DNA from: CAYTPI01 sp964439625
GTDB taxonomy: Bacteria; Chloroflexota; Anaerolineae; Aggregatilineales; UBA3940
Length of the DNA stretch: 64,000 nucleotides
Assembly (NCBI GenBank): GCA_964439625.1
Contig: CAYTPI010000004.1
Location: 62,001 to 126,000 of the forward strand
Direction: 5' to 3'
This document shows positions 1 through 9,311 of the stretch, one piece after another. The notes under the pieces were generated by a model. That model saw nothing but the letters and a program-made list of their open reading frames with translations. It had not been told where the DNA came from and did no database searches. Position numbers and translations under genes: made by a program. Numbering within the stretch: position 1 is the first letter of the stretch; every line of letters begins with the position of its first letter.

Positions 1-698
1 TCGACCCTTATGCGGACAAACCTGATACGCTTGGTGACTCCCTGTTTTCGGCGGAGCATTTCACGCGGATGGCAGTCCAAGCAGACCGGTTGGGCTTACA
101 GATCGCGGTGCACTGCTGCGGTGACGCTGCCGTCCGCCGTACCTTAGACGGTTACCAAGCAGCGCGTGAAGCCAATGGTATCCGCGACTCGCGTCACCGG
201 GTCGAGCATATCGAATTGGTGCACCCTGATGACGTGCCGCGCTTCGCTGAGATGGGTGTGATTGCTTCGATGCAGCCGTTGCACGCGCCGATGCCGCACC
301 TAGAGCCAGACATCTGGCCCGAGCGTGCTGGCGCCGAGCGCTGGCATCGCAGTTTCGCGTGGCGCACCCTGATCGACTCTGGGGCGCACTATGCCTTTGG
401 CTCGGACTGGACAGTTGTCAGTCTGAACCCGTTCCTCGGCTTTGATGACGGCTTGAACCGTCAGCCTTGGGGGGAGGAACCCATCCAACGCCTGACGCTG
501 GAGGAGTTGGTCAAGGGGTATACGAGCAATGCGGCCTATACGGAATTTCAGGAAAACGTCAAGGGCCAACTCAAGGTGGGCATGCTCGCTGATCTCGTTG
601 TACTATCACATGATATATTCGATATGGACTTGACCGAAGTCAGTGCAGTTAAGCCACTGCTCACCATGTGCGACGGGCGCATCACGTACAAAGGGTAA
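1..698 (+). CDS. YtcJ-like amidohydrolase, C-terminal part (starts before the window)
   Basis: The reading frame is open from base 3, so the gene begins upstream; the in-frame ATG at 69 is internal. The visible 232 residues carry the C-terminal metal ligands of the amidohydrolase superfamily: a His in 'AVHCCGD', a second in 'RVEHIEL', and the late Asp in 'FGSDW'. The end has the usual small beta domain ('ADLVVLSHDIF', 'VKPLLTMCDGR'). Family members are metal-dependent hydrolases related to N-substituted formamide deformylase and imidazolonepropionase; the substrate cannot be read. It lies 63 bases before the RuBisCO-like gene on the same strand, so the two may share a transcript. Confidence 0.85.
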   Translation, partial: DPYADKPDTLGDSLFSAEHFTRMAVQADRLGLQIAVHCCGDAAVRRTLDGYQAAREANGIRDSRHRVEHIELVHPDDVPRFAEMGVIASMQPLHAPMPHLEPDIWPERAGAERWHRSFAWRTLIDSGAHYAFGSDWTVVSLNPFLGFDDGLNRQPWGEEPIQRLTLEELVKGYTSNAAYTEFQENVKGQLKVGMLADLVVLSHDIFDMDLTEVSAVKPLLTMCDGRITYKG

Positions 699-761
699 AG
701 AAAGTCAACTGTGGTCTGCCCTAAGCAAACATTGGGATGTTTCGGCCCGCCTAGGAATTCT

Positions 762-1928
762 ATGACCTTTTTCCCTGAAGTATCCGTCAAGCTCTCCGGT
801 GAACGCTTCCGAGTGGTGTATCACATCACAGGGGGCAGTGAAGACATCGAACGCGAGGCACTGCACCTTGCACACGAGCAAACGGTTGAACTCTCACCAG
901 TGCTGGTACCGCCCGGCGATATGCAAAGCGTTGTCGGGCGGGTTGAAACACTGACCTACATCCGCACCGATCAGTATGAGGTGGTCATCAGCTACCCGGT
1001 TGAGGGCGTTGGCGCGGAACTGCCGCAACTACTCAATATGATCTTTGGCAACACCAGCCTGAGCGGCCTAGTGCGCGTGCATCAATTGAACTTGCCCGCT
1101 AGTTTCGCCAACCGCTTTCCGGGGCCGAAGTTCGGCGTGGATGGCCTCCGGCGCATTGTCAAGAGGGGCAGCGGCCCGCTGCTGGCAACTGCCCTCAAGC
1201 CGTTGGGCTACCCGACGGAACAATTGGTGCAGTATGCCTTCCAGTTTGCTGCCGGAGGCATCGACATTATCAAAGACGATCACAGCCTCGCCAACCAGAC
1301 GTTCTCCACCTTTCGTGATCGCGTGCGCCGCTGTGCTAAGGCTGTCCGGGTCGCAAATGAAAGGACAGGTGGAAATAGCCTCTATGCCGCCAACGTCACC
1401 GGCCCCGTTGACCAGCTCATCGACCGGGCGCTCTATGCTGTCAAAGCGGGGGCAGGCGCTGTTGAAGTTGTGCCGGGTGTGGTTGGCCTTGATGCTATGC
1501 GGATGTTGGCTGAAGACGCCCGCATCACGGTGCCGATCATCGGGCACCCGGGCTGGTTCGGCAACTTGACCGTCTCAGCGCGCCACGGCATGACGCTGGG
1601 GGCGATCTTCGGGCAGTTTTACCGTTTGGCAGGGGCTGATGCCAGCATCTTCACTACGTTTGGCGGGCGCTTCCCTACTACCCAAGCGGACTGCCGCCAC
1701 CTCGTCGAGATGCTCAATGCGCCGATGGGCAACATCAAACCTGCGTTGCCCATACCCGCTGGCGGTTTATCCACCGAGTACATGCCTGAGGTGATTACCT
1801 TTTATGGTGATGATGTGGCGCTGTTGGTGACGGACGGCCTCTTTAAAGATGGGCCCGACCTGATCGAAAACTGCCGCACACTCCGGCATGCCGTAGAGCA
1901 GGCAGTGGTGGCCCGTCTGCATACCTAA
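762..1928 (+). CDS. RuBisCO-like protein (type IV large-subunit homologue)
   Basis: A 388-residue RuBisCO large-chain homologue. The ATG at 762 has AGGAA 4-8 bases ahead and is preferred to the in-frame GTG at 711, which has no good ribosome site. The Lys equivalent to Rubisco K175 is kept in 'ALKPLG'. The carbamate-Lys region reads 'IIKDDH', so the metal-binding Glu204 is His. The Ser-Gly-Gly of loop 7 reads 'AGGL'. These changes indicate a protein that does not fix CO2. Known type IV proteins act as enolases or isomerases in methionine salvage, or as decarboxylases or transcarboxylases on apionate-type sugar acids; the last group is an inference here. No other salvage gene is visible. Confidence 0.85.
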   Translation: MTFFPEVSVKLSGERFRVVYHITGGSEDIEREALHLAHEQTVELSPVLVPPGDMQSVVGRVETLTYIRTDQYEVVISYPVEGVGAELPQLLNMIFGNTSLSGLVRVHQLNLPASFANRFPGPKFGVDGLRRIVKRGSGPLLATALKPLGYPTEQLVQYAFQFAAGGIDIIKDDHSLANQTFSTFRDRVRRCAKAVRVANERTGGNSLYAANVTGPVDQLIDRALYAVKAGAGAVEVVPGVVGLDAMRMLAEDARITVPIIGHPGWFGNLTVSARHGMTLGAIFGQFYRLAGADASIFTTFGGRFPTTQADCRHLVEMLNAPMGNIKPALPIPAGGLSTEYMPEVITFYGDDVALLVTDGLFKDGPDLIENCRTLRHAVEQAVVARLHT

Positions 1929-1947
1929 GCTAGTGAAGTGAATCAAA

Positions 1948-1977
1948 AAGGCCGAGGACACCGCCTCAGCCTTTTTT
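1948..1977. terminator. Bidirectional intrinsic terminator
   Basis: A 10-bp stem with one mismatch (AAGGCCGAGG / CCTCAGCCTT) and a 6-base loop is followed by T6. The other strand also ends in T5. It sits between the convergent RuBisCO-like and surface-protein genes. Confidence 0.8.
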
Positions 1978-1991
1978 GTTTGAGAAACGAA

Positions 1992-4900
1992 TTACGTGCG
2001 TCGCTGCCGCAGTTTGAATGCCAGCCCACCCGCCAGCAGCCCTGTGACCGCTAGCAGAATTGCCCATGCTGGAACCTCAGTAAGCGGCTGACCACCTGTA
2101 TCCGGCAAGTTGGCGATTAAGAACGCCAGTTCGTAGTCTTCCACCTCACCATCGATGGCAGCGCCATTTGGCTCCAAGCCTGCCTGCGTACTAAAGCGAG
2201 CGCGAGCATACGTCAACTGGGTCGGGTCGTAGAAGTCAGGTACTGTGACCTCAACCACAAAGTCTTCTGACTCTGTTGGGTCTGCCACGGTTAAATCTAC
2301 GACGACTTGCTCGTTTGCTTCAAAGAAGCCGCTGTTGTCAAAGTCAATCCACAAGGAGACAAACGCCGGGCTTCCGGTTGTATTGGTCGCATTGATCGTG
2401 ATGCTGACGGTTTCACCCGGCACCAACCGCGGGAAGGTCACGCCGTCCTCGTCGCTGCCGTCGCCGTTGGCTGGTGATGATGGCTGACCATTTGGCTCCG
2501 GATCTACAATTGCCCCCAGCCGCAGCCCAGCCACAATCGGATGGTTAGGGCCACTGGTGCCAGAGGTCGTGTTGAATGAGTCCGGTAGGTCGCCCCAGTC
2601 AACAATGCCAAGTTCAACGGCGAGGGCCGGGTCTTCTGTGAGGGCGATGGGCGTCACAGTCGCGAGGATCAGTTCCTCGTCATCGTCATCATCAGGGCGT
2701 GTCTGCACAATAATGCCGACTTTGGGCGGTTCTGAGATGTTCAGGAAGTTGCCGGTTGAGACATTCCGTACACGCTGCGCGAAGGAGTTCCATGAGATTT
2801 GTTCCGCTGTGGTACCCCTTGGAATTTCCATAGTGACCAGAAATTCCATGCGTTCTAGCACATCGAAATTGGTGCTGTCAAACGGTATACGAATGCGGAA
2901 CACGCGCACCTGAGAGAAGTCTGCTGGAGAAGCCGTCCAACTGGCGTCGGTACAGCCTGCCGGGAAGGGCGTCGATGTGGCGACTTCGTTGCGGCAGGCG
3001 TTCAGGTCAGTTGAGTATTCAACAATGAAGCCCGTCCCAGCGGTAAAGGCATCGGCTGCAACGATGGGGCCAGCCAACGTTGGCTGCCACTGCGAGAAGC
3101 GGTCGGCACCTGCCAGTGGCTGCCCGGAACCTGTGTCGCCGATGTAAGGCAGCACGTCATAGAGATAGTAGTCGCGCAGGGGCACGTTGCCTGTGTTGGA
3201 AATACGCAGCTTGTAGGTGAACGTTTCGCCGACAAAGCCCTGAGCCACACATGGCTCCCGTGTAAAACCTGTACCAGTCCCGTCGTCTGGGCAATTAGTG
3301 TTGATTGGCTCGATGATGGTATTGGTCAACGGGTCAACTTCGAGATTAGCCAAGCCGGTATCGCCTTGAATCCACTTGGTTGCGTCGATTGCTGCTGCTT
3401 CAACCACGCGGAAAGTGACGTCGTCCGTACAGGTGTTCTCACTGGTGTTACCGTCACCATCGATGTCGTCACTGTCCGCAGCAGAGCTACTACCGGTACA
3501 GACTAGGTCTTGTACATCAGTGACGAAGGTTGCCTCGTTATTGTAATTGCCGCCGATGGTGCCAGCGACCACCCGTGCCGTAAAACTAACGCTGACAGTT
3601 GCCGTCCGCCCAGTGCCAGGCGCTGGGATCACCAAGGGGTTTGCGACACCCGGTGTTGACCCCGTTGGAACTGTCGTTCCCCACGACCAGAACAACGCTG
3701 TTTGTCCCGATCCGTTGTAGTCAGGCACGGCTAGGAAGTTGGGGTTCGGGGTCTGCGGGGTGGGTGGGCCTGCTGGGATGTTGGAAAAAGTGGTTGAGGC
3801 TGGGTCAAAACTGACGAACTCCAGCTCCGGTGGCAGAATATCGCGAATGACGAGATTTTCAAGCGGCTGCGAGGAGGCTTCGGTGAGGTTTAGTTCAAGG
3901 TCGAAGGTGATCTCATCGCCAGGGTTGAAGTTATTGCCATTGCGAACCTTGACGGGCCGAATGTTGGTCGAGGTGTTATTGATGACAATGTTGCGGTTCT
4001 GCGTTTCTATTACAGGAACCAACGGGCCTGAGTTGGCAGGGTCGTCATCGTACTCGAACGTGACGACGCCTTGGTTGCGATAGTTGGGGTTGCTAGAGTC
4101 ATTTGCCGGTGTGATGCTGCTGTCAAAGGGCTGGTAGACGATCTCAGGGCGGTTTCCGTTATTGAACGAAAAACCAGGTGCTATTGGCTGTTGGAATACC
4201 CAGCGCACATTGGTCAACGCACCAGGAAAACCAGTCGTGATGGACGTGTCATCATTGAAGTCATAGTTACCTAATGATGTCCAGTTACTGCCGCCATCCG
4301 TAGAGTATTCAACGTCTGCGGTGACGGTATTATCATTCCAACGCCCTGTTTGAATTTCGATTACGTTCAGGTACGGGCCAGGGAGCGAAGCGCCCAACTC
4401 TGGGTCGTTGATCGGCAGGTTATCTTGCACGATCACGTTTTCGAGCGTCGTGTTGCTTGTGTTGGTGTCAATATCTAGGAAGAAGCGGCCTGTTCCGCCA
4501 AAGCCCAGCGGTGATCCCTGCTCCGTTTTGATTGGGTCGGCAGTCCCGACTGGCCCGACAAACCCATGGGTCTCATCATCATTACCGATTGGCCCATCAT
4601 CAGTTGATCCGTAATCTGCTGTGACCGTAACGTTATTAGTCACCTCGTCTGATGGGTTGCCCGGATCAAGGTCAGCTGGGAAGGTGCCAGAGGGGTAGTT
4701 CAACACAACAAATAAGTCGAGGTTGCCTTGGTCTGCATCTCGGCTGAGGCCAGACCAGGTGATCGTACTTGTGGTCGTATCGATATTTGTCGCTGTTGGC
4801 GTGGTAGAGACTACAGCTGCCCCTGCCGGGTACGTGTCAACCACTGTGATGTCGGTTAGGTCAAAGTTACCGGTGCTACTCTGCGGGCTGATGCGAATGC

Positions 4901-5504
4901 GGTAAGTCACGTTCTGATCAAGCGCAGGCTCAATACCACCTGACCCTGCCACCGGAAGCGTCCGCAGTTTGTCCACATCCCATTGAAGGGTCGGCGGCGC
5001 GACTCTGACTTCAAGAGGTGGGGCATCCACCGGGGTTGGGTTGGTCGAGATGGTGCCCGTTGACGTAATGGTGATCGGGCTGTTGCCAACTGCTTCACTG
5101 CGCACCCGCAGCGTCAACGTGACGATACCACTCTCGCCGCCTGTAAAAGTGTTGGCGCTCACGGTCTGGAGCACACCACCGCCAATGTTGGTGGTGGGGT
5201 AAATCGACGGTGCGTCAATGTTGATAATGTCGAAGTTGCCCGGTGGCAGTGTTGTATCGATCTCTAGATCGCCGCAGTCGCCAACGGTGGCGTTACAAGA
5301 GAAGTTGACTTCGACGTTAAACACCTGCCCAACCGGGTACCCACCTGCTGGGACTGCCGGGTCAATGTTGAGCGAAAGCTGTAGGTTGGTTTGGGCACCT
5401 TGTGCTTGGACGGTATTCGTTGCTACCTGGCCCATGAACAAAGTAAGCAGTAGAAAAAGACCGATTAAAGTACGGTGCAGCCCCGGATAGGATGATTTGA
5501 GCAT
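1992..5504 (-). CDS. Large secreted surface protein with DUF11-like repeats, GEVED domain and LPDTG anchor
   Basis: A protein of 1170 residues. Residues 1-34 form a signal peptide with likely cleavage at 'VQA|QG'. The body is a series of DUF11/isopeptide-type beta domains ('VVDTYPAGA', 'VIRDILPPE', 'YYLYDVLP') rich in Thr, Asn and Pro. A GEVED domain lies near residues 1000-1130 ('DWGDLPDSF', 'GEVEDYEL'). The C-terminus is a textbook sorting signal: LPDTG at 1133-1137, a hydrophobic stretch at about 1146-1163 and the basic tail 'RQRRT'. It should be covalently anchored by a sortase, which is not in the window. The ATG has a GGAG site about 9 bases upstream. It is probably an adhesin or structural surface protein. 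Confidence 0.85.
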   Translation of the reverse strand: MLKSSYPGLHRTLIGLFLLLTLFMGQVATNTVQAQGAQTNLQLSLNIDPAVPAGGYPVGQVFNVEVNFSCNATVGDCGDLEIDTTLPPGNFDIINIDAPSIYPTTNIGGGVLQTVSANTFTGGESGIVTLTLRVRSEAVGNSPITITSTGTISTNPTPVDAPPLEVRVAPPTLQWDVDKLRTLPVAGSGGIEPALDQNVTYRIRISPQSSTGNFDLTDITVVDTYPAGAAVVSTTPTATNIDTTTSTITWSGLSRDADQGNLDLFVVLNYPSGTFPADLDPGNPSDEVTNNVTVTADYGSTDDGPIGNDDETHGFVGPVGTADPIKTEQGSPLGFGGTGRFFLDIDTNTSNTTLENVIVQDNLPINDPELGASLPGPYLNVIEIQTGRWNDNTVTADVEYSTDGGSNWTSLGNYDFNDDTSITTGFPGALTNVRWVFQQPIAPGFSFNNGNRPEIVYQPFDSSITPANDSSNPNYRNQGVVTFEYDDDPANSGPLVPVIETQNRNIVINNTSTNIRPVKVRNGNNFNPGDEITFDLELNLTEASSQPLENLVIRDILPPELEFVSFDPASTTFSNIPAGPPTPQTPNPNFLAVPDYNGSGQTALFWSWGTTVPTGSTPGVANPLVIPAPGTGRTATVSVSFTARVVAGTIGGNYNNEATFVTDVQDLVCTGSSSAADSDDIDGDGNTSENTCTDDVTFRVVEAAAIDATKWIQGDTGLANLEVDPLTNTIIEPINTNCPDDGTGTGFTREPCVAQGFVGETFTYKLRISNTGNVPLRDYYLYDVLPYIGDTGSGQPLAGADRFSQWQPTLAGPIVAADAFTAGTGFIVEYSTDLNACRNEVATSTPFPAGCTDASWTASPADFSQVRVFRIRIPFDSTNFDVLERMEFLVTMEIPRGTTAEQISWNSFAQRVRNVSTGNFLNISEPPKVGIIVQTRPDDDDDEELILATVTPIALTEDPALAVELGIVDWGDLPDSFNTTSGTSGPNHPIVAGLRLGAIVDPEPNGQPSSPANGDGSDEDGVTFPRLVPGETVSITINATNTTGSPAFVSLWIDFDNSGFFEANEQVVVDLTVADPTESEDFVVEVTVPDFYDPTQLTYARARFSTQAGLEPNGAAIDGEVEDYELAFLIANLPDTGGQPLTEVPAWAILLAVTGLLAGGLAFKLRQRRT

Positions 5505-5625
5505 CAGTATAAGCTCCAGTTACATTGCGAGTGGGTAGTATTATGATTATTAGTTTAAATAATAAGATACCCAATCATAAGGATTTGTGCATACATTCTA
5601 ACTGACAGCGTATGACAAACCTAGC

Positions 5626-5742
5626 TCAGTGCGCCCGCAGATACTGCGGTAACACCGCTCCGGCTGCCAAAGTGTGCCAGACGCCAATGCGGTTACAAAA
5701 AGTGACGCCGCTCAGAGGCAGTGGGTCAAAGAGATGGGGCAT
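5626..5742 (-). pseudogene. Fragment of an Old Yellow Enzyme-type flavin oxidoreductase
   Basis: Thirty-eight codons whose first 21 match the N-terminus of NADH:flavin oxidoreductases ('MPHLFDPLPLSG', 'NRIGV'). The usual catalytic loop is missing, and a short 'WH' segment follows before a stop. This looks like the start of an oye-type gene with an internal deletion and loss of the rest. It lies in the 280-base gap between the surface protein and the Imm5-like pair. The match is from motif memory only. Confidence 0.5.
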
Positions 5743-5785
5743 GATGACTGATCCAGAGGTGAGGGTTAACGACATATTTTTGATG

Positions 5786-6455
5786 CTAATTAGCACTGCG
5801 CTCCCGTGCAACAGAAGATCGTGCTGAAAGTATATAGGCTACTCTGCTCTGGGCCCGTTTGGCGGTCTGGTTTGCTGCGTGAATATCTACTAACTTTGAT
5901 TGCTGGCCCGTCTCGTAGAATCGCTGCCAGCGCCGCGCCGTGATGCTGCTCTGGAAAGCTTGGCGAGCAAACAGGTCGTCATGTTCGGTGACGTAAGCCG
6001 TCTGGGCGGCGTAGAGCGCGGCATTGTACGCATCGCGTGCGGCCTGCTCGACGGAACGCGGCACGCCACTGAGGTGTGTGCGCAGCCGCTCGCCCCCACG
6101 CAGCAGATATGCGATCATCTGGCGCTGCTGTCTGTGCGGATCGAGCAGCCAAGCCGTTGCCGCTTGTAAACATTGNNNNNNNNNNTTGATGTGGCAGACG
6201 GTTCTCTGGGTGTACCTGCTCAAACAGCGGCAGTACGCCCCGCGCTGTCCGGGCTGCCATCCGGACGTTCCACTGTTTGAAGGCCAAGCGCTGTTGATGA
6301 TCCAACTGCATGATCAAGGCGTTGAGGTTGCCAGCTCGGTAGGCCCCGCGCCGTTCGACCAAGGCACGGCTCTCGACCCCTGCCAGCATCGGTTCATCAC
6401 CCGTCAGTCCCAACGCTTGCCGGTCGCCGCTTAACGCTGGTGACTGCTCGGTCAT
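5786..6455 (-). CDS. Imm5-like protein, first of a tandem pair, interrupted by an assembly gap
   Basis: The ATG at 6455 overlaps the stop of the upstream paralogue as ATGA and gives the same N-terminal pattern ('MTEQSP', 'LTGDEPML'). The 5' part reads through 'VLPLFEQVHPENR'; the 3' part resumes in another frame after the ten Ns ('ATAWLLDP' to 'AYILSARSS'). The frame break is therefore an artefact of the unknown gap length. 'VLPLFEQ.HP', the Ala-rich helical middle and a final helix resemble the Imm5-like family of putative immunity proteins. That family link is from memory and no toxin gene is near. Its ribosomes are probably coupled to those of the upstream gene. Confidence 0.6.
6176..6185. 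other. Assembly gap of ten Ns
   Basis: Ten N bases lie inside the first Imm5-like gene. The reading frames on each side differ, and together they align to the intact paralogue at 6452-7021, so the true gap length is not ten. Confidence 0.99.
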
Positions 6456-7021
6456 AAGCATTCACCACGTTGCAGAATAACGTAGGCTGCCCGCAGTTGT
6501 GCCCGGCGCATAGCACGTGAACAGAGGTTGGCGCGTTGATCGCTGCCATAGTAGGCATGGCCTGCACTGCGCGCAGCACTGGCTGAGGCGATCAGGGCGA
6601 ACATCATCTGGGGCGCCGTGGCGGCATTGCCCGCCGACTCCGCTGCCAGAGCAGGATAGTCGATCAGGCCAGGGTTAAGGCGTGCCGCTCGGATTTCGTC
6701 GAGCGTCTCGTCGGAGGGATTTGCCAGCCAACGTCGGATGGCACCGATCATCCGGTTGGGATGGGCGCTATCGCGGGGTGTCAGCCGGGCGAGCGGCAAC
6801 ACACGTTCTGCTTGGCGCAGTGCCGTCCGCACGTTCCAATATTTGAGTGCTGTTCGCTGTTCGTCAGTCATCTTCTCTAGCAGAACCTTCATGTTGCCCG
6901 CGAGATAGGCGCTGCGCCGATCAACGACGATGGTGCTGTGCACCCCTTTAAGAATCGGCTCGTCCCCTGTAAGTGGCACGTCATTGCGTGCGCTGCTCAG
7001 TTGCGGAGAACGGTCAGTCAT
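6452..7021 (-). CDS. Imm5-like protein, second copy of the tandem pair
   Basis: A 189-residue, mostly helical protein with no signal peptide or membrane segment. It is clearly paralogous to its neighbour: shared 'LTGDEP', 'RR.AY.AGN', 'WNVR', 'RVLPL', and the same Ala-rich tail ending near 'AAYIL'. A Shine-Dalgarno AAGGG lies 8 bases before the ATG. It is the first gene of a two-gene unit, and its stop overlaps the next start. The family is tentatively Imm5-like; its role as an immunity protein is not shown by the context. Confidence 0.6.
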   Translation of the reverse strand: MTDRSPQLSSARNDVPLTGDEPILKGVHSTIVVDRRSAYLAGNMKVLLEKMTDEQRTALKYWNVRTALRQAERVLPLARLTPRDSAHPNRMIGAIRRWLANPSDETLDEIRAARLNPGLIDYPALAAESAGNAATAPQMMFALIASASAARSAGHAYYGSDQRANLCSRAMRRAQLRAAYVILQRGECL

Positions 7022-7058
7022 CTGTCAACCCTTGCCTGGCGACTACGAACTGATTGTA

Positions 7059-9299
7059 TCAGGGAACACAAGTACCCGCTGAACAGGCAAACGTGATATC
7101 CATAAGAGTTGGGTGGTCGGGTGCATTCCAGCGAAGGGTCAGGGTTGTCTCGCCCGGTTGGAACATCATCGCCGTTGTGCCGGGTGCCTCCAGTGTGATC
7201 GGGGTTGGGTCGTAGTCTGGATAAACAGTAGGGTTGTCAATGCGGTAACCAGAATAATAAATTCGGTCAGGCTGGGGAGCCAGCACGCGCTCCGCCAATA
7301 GTTGACTGCCGCCATTGCCCGCTGTATCTACCGTTACATGAACCATCACGGCTTCACTGAGCGGGTTCCAAACGTAGACTGTGGTTTCCTGCGTGCTGCT
7401 GGCCCAGGTCGCGTCGCTTTGCCACAGGCCCATCGTCAGGGTGTGCAGCACCACCAGCCGGGTAGGTTCGGCATTGATTTCAAGGATAGTGACGCCATCC
7501 ACCATGTCGATCACGTCGAAGCCGTCTGGATAAGGCTGGTTGCGTTCGCTGTGGTCAAAAGCGTACTGTACACCACGGGCCGCCAGCTTACCCGCTGCGT
7601 CCGGGTTGAAGGGGCTGCCCATCGAGCGGGCGGTGATGGTGTGGATGTTGTCGAGCACAAGGTTGCTAGAAATCCCTGCGGAACTGTCTACGATGGGGTG
7701 CCTGTGCTGCGTTTGGTAATAGGTCATTGCCCAAGAGCCAAACGGATACCCCATAATCGCGACATCATCGGGGACGTCGTCTAGAAAGTCGTAGGCGGCA
7801 GGGGTGCGGTAGTCATAGACTGGGGGTAAGTATAGATGCTCAAACCCGAACAACAGGCTGAAGACAGCCGCGGCAGCGAGCGCATTCTGCCAGCGTTGCC
7901 CGATCTGTTGGATGCCAAACCCCACCAGCATCGCCAAGGCCAAATGACTCAGCAAGACAAAACGGGCGACGACCCGCAGCGGTGAAACAAACGTCATCGT
8001 AAACCATGACGGCATCGGGATGGCAACGTCGCGCAGCGGCTCCCAAATCCAAGCGATGAAGCCGCCCAGCGGGAACCATGGCGGTTGCGCAAACAGAATA
8101 CCCAGCACAAACAGGATGATCAACAAGGGCAGCCAGTAATTTTGGGCTTCAACCTCGTGTTGATTGCCACTCGCGCTCTTGGGATGACGGCGATTTGTGC
8201 GCCAGATAGCGACCATCCACACGGCTAAGGCCAGCGTTGCATAACCTAGATAGCGGTCGTTGCTGAAAGGGTCATCCGAGCGCTGCCAGTACCAATATGA
8301 CCCTAGCGTTGGGAAGATATCCCCGAACCAAGCGGGGGTGAAGTCGCTGCGGTCGATTGTCTCGATGGTGTCGTAGGCTTGCTCTGACCACGTGCCAAAG
8401 AGCGGATGTTCAGTGTATGGCAGGAAAAAGTCCCAAAGGCGCACGGAAAGATCAAAAAACCAGCTTTTGGGTCGCTCTAAAACGCTGCCTGTCCGTAGAG
8501 GCGTTGATGTGCCACCTAAGTCTTGCGCAATTGACAGCGCTTCGGGTAGGTAGATCAAGGCGGCGAACAGCGCACCGACGGCATATAGAGGGATATAATC
8601 CCAGGCGACTAGACCGCGCCAACCCTCTTTGAGACCACGCCGCACCCCTTCATAAAGGACAAAGGCCACCGCAATATGGCTGTTGAAGTACCCATAGTAG
8701 GCGTGCATGTGCATTGAAAAACCCAACGCTGCACCCATCAAAATGGCTGACAGCCACGTCCGTCTGTGGTGTAGGTTCAAGAGGCTGAGGAAGAACAACG
8801 GAATAACCCACTGCTGCGATTGATCCACATGGGCGCGGGAGTGCACGATCATATAAGCGGAGAAGCCAAACACCAGCCCGGCGCAAAAAGCCCCCGCCCG
8901 GTTAATGCCCAACTGACGCGCACTGTAGTAGCTAAACGTCGCTGAGAGAAAATACGCGCCGAGCACCATCATATTGAGGGCGGCGGGTGGTGGCATCAAG
9001 CTTGACCAGAACGCGATCCCTGCCACGGTTCCAAGATAAGGGCGGAAGGCGTGGTCTGTGCCAAACGGTACCTGATTAATGTGGATGAAGGTCGGGTCGA
9101 AGCCGTTGAGTAGAGCCGTCCGTCGCCACCACCCCATCCACAGCCACAGGTGCGAATCACCACCGCTGGTGATGGTGTGCGTGCCGAATTGGCCTAGCAC
9201 CGGGATGGCGATCAACAGTACCAGCAGCAAATAGATGCCAAGCGGCACCAAGTCTGGGCGCGTGCTGCGCCACCAGCGCGTGAGCGGGTTGTGGGTCAT
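7059..9299 (-). CDS. Polytopic membrane protein, probable GT-C type glycosyltransferase
   Basis: A 746-residue protein with about 11-13 predicted membrane segments in the first 500 residues and a soluble beta-rich C-terminal domain. The first outside loop carries 'GGDSHLWLWMGWW', an acidic site where GT-C enzymes have their catalytic Asp. The layout resembles YfhO-like and mannosyltransferase-like proteins that use lipid-linked sugars. No close family can be named. The start ATG lies 13 bases from the end of the M20 peptidase gene, so it is probably the last gene of that transcript. The substrate is unknown. Confidence 0.6.
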   Translation of the reverse strand: MTHNPLTRWWRSTRPDLVPLGIYLLLVLLIAIPVLGQFGTHTITSGGDSHLWLWMGWWRRTALLNGFDPTFIHINQVPFGTDHAFRPYLGTVAGIAFWSSLMPPPAALNMMVLGAYFLSATFSYYSARQLGINRAGAFCAGLVFGFSAYMIVHSRAHVDQSQQWVIPLFFLSLLNLHHRRTWLSAILMGAALGFSMHMHAYYGYFNSHIAVAFVLYEGVRRGLKEGWRGLVAWDYIPLYAVGALFAALIYLPEALSIAQDLGGTSTPLRTGSVLERPKSWFFDLSVRLWDFFLPYTEHPLFGTWSEQAYDTIETIDRSDFTPAWFGDIFPTLGSYWYWQRSDDPFSNDRYLGYATLALAVWMVAIWRTNRRHPKSASGNQHEVEAQNYWLPLLIILFVLGILFAQPPWFPLGGFIAWIWEPLRDVAIPMPSWFTMTFVSPLRVVARFVLLSHLALAMLVGFGIQQIGQRWQNALAAAAVFSLLFGFEHLYLPPVYDYRTPAAYDFLDDVPDDVAIMGYPFGSWAMTYYQTQHRHPIVDSSAGISSNLVLDNIHTITARSMGSPFNPDAAGKLAARGVQYAFDHSERNQPYPDGFDVIDMVDGVTILEINAEPTRLVVLHTLTMGLWQSDATWASSTQETTVYVWNPLSEAVMVHVTVDTAGNGGSQLLAERVLAPQPDRIYYSGYRIDNPTVYPDYDPTPITLEAPGTTAMMFQPGETTLTLRWNAPDHPTLMDITFACSAGTCVP

Positions 9300-9311
9300 T
9301 GCGCGTTGGAG

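Noticed and set aside
5979..6461. Frame reading straight across the N gap
   Set aside because: The codons after the gap are in the wrong frame compared with the intact paralogue; the gap length is arbitrary.
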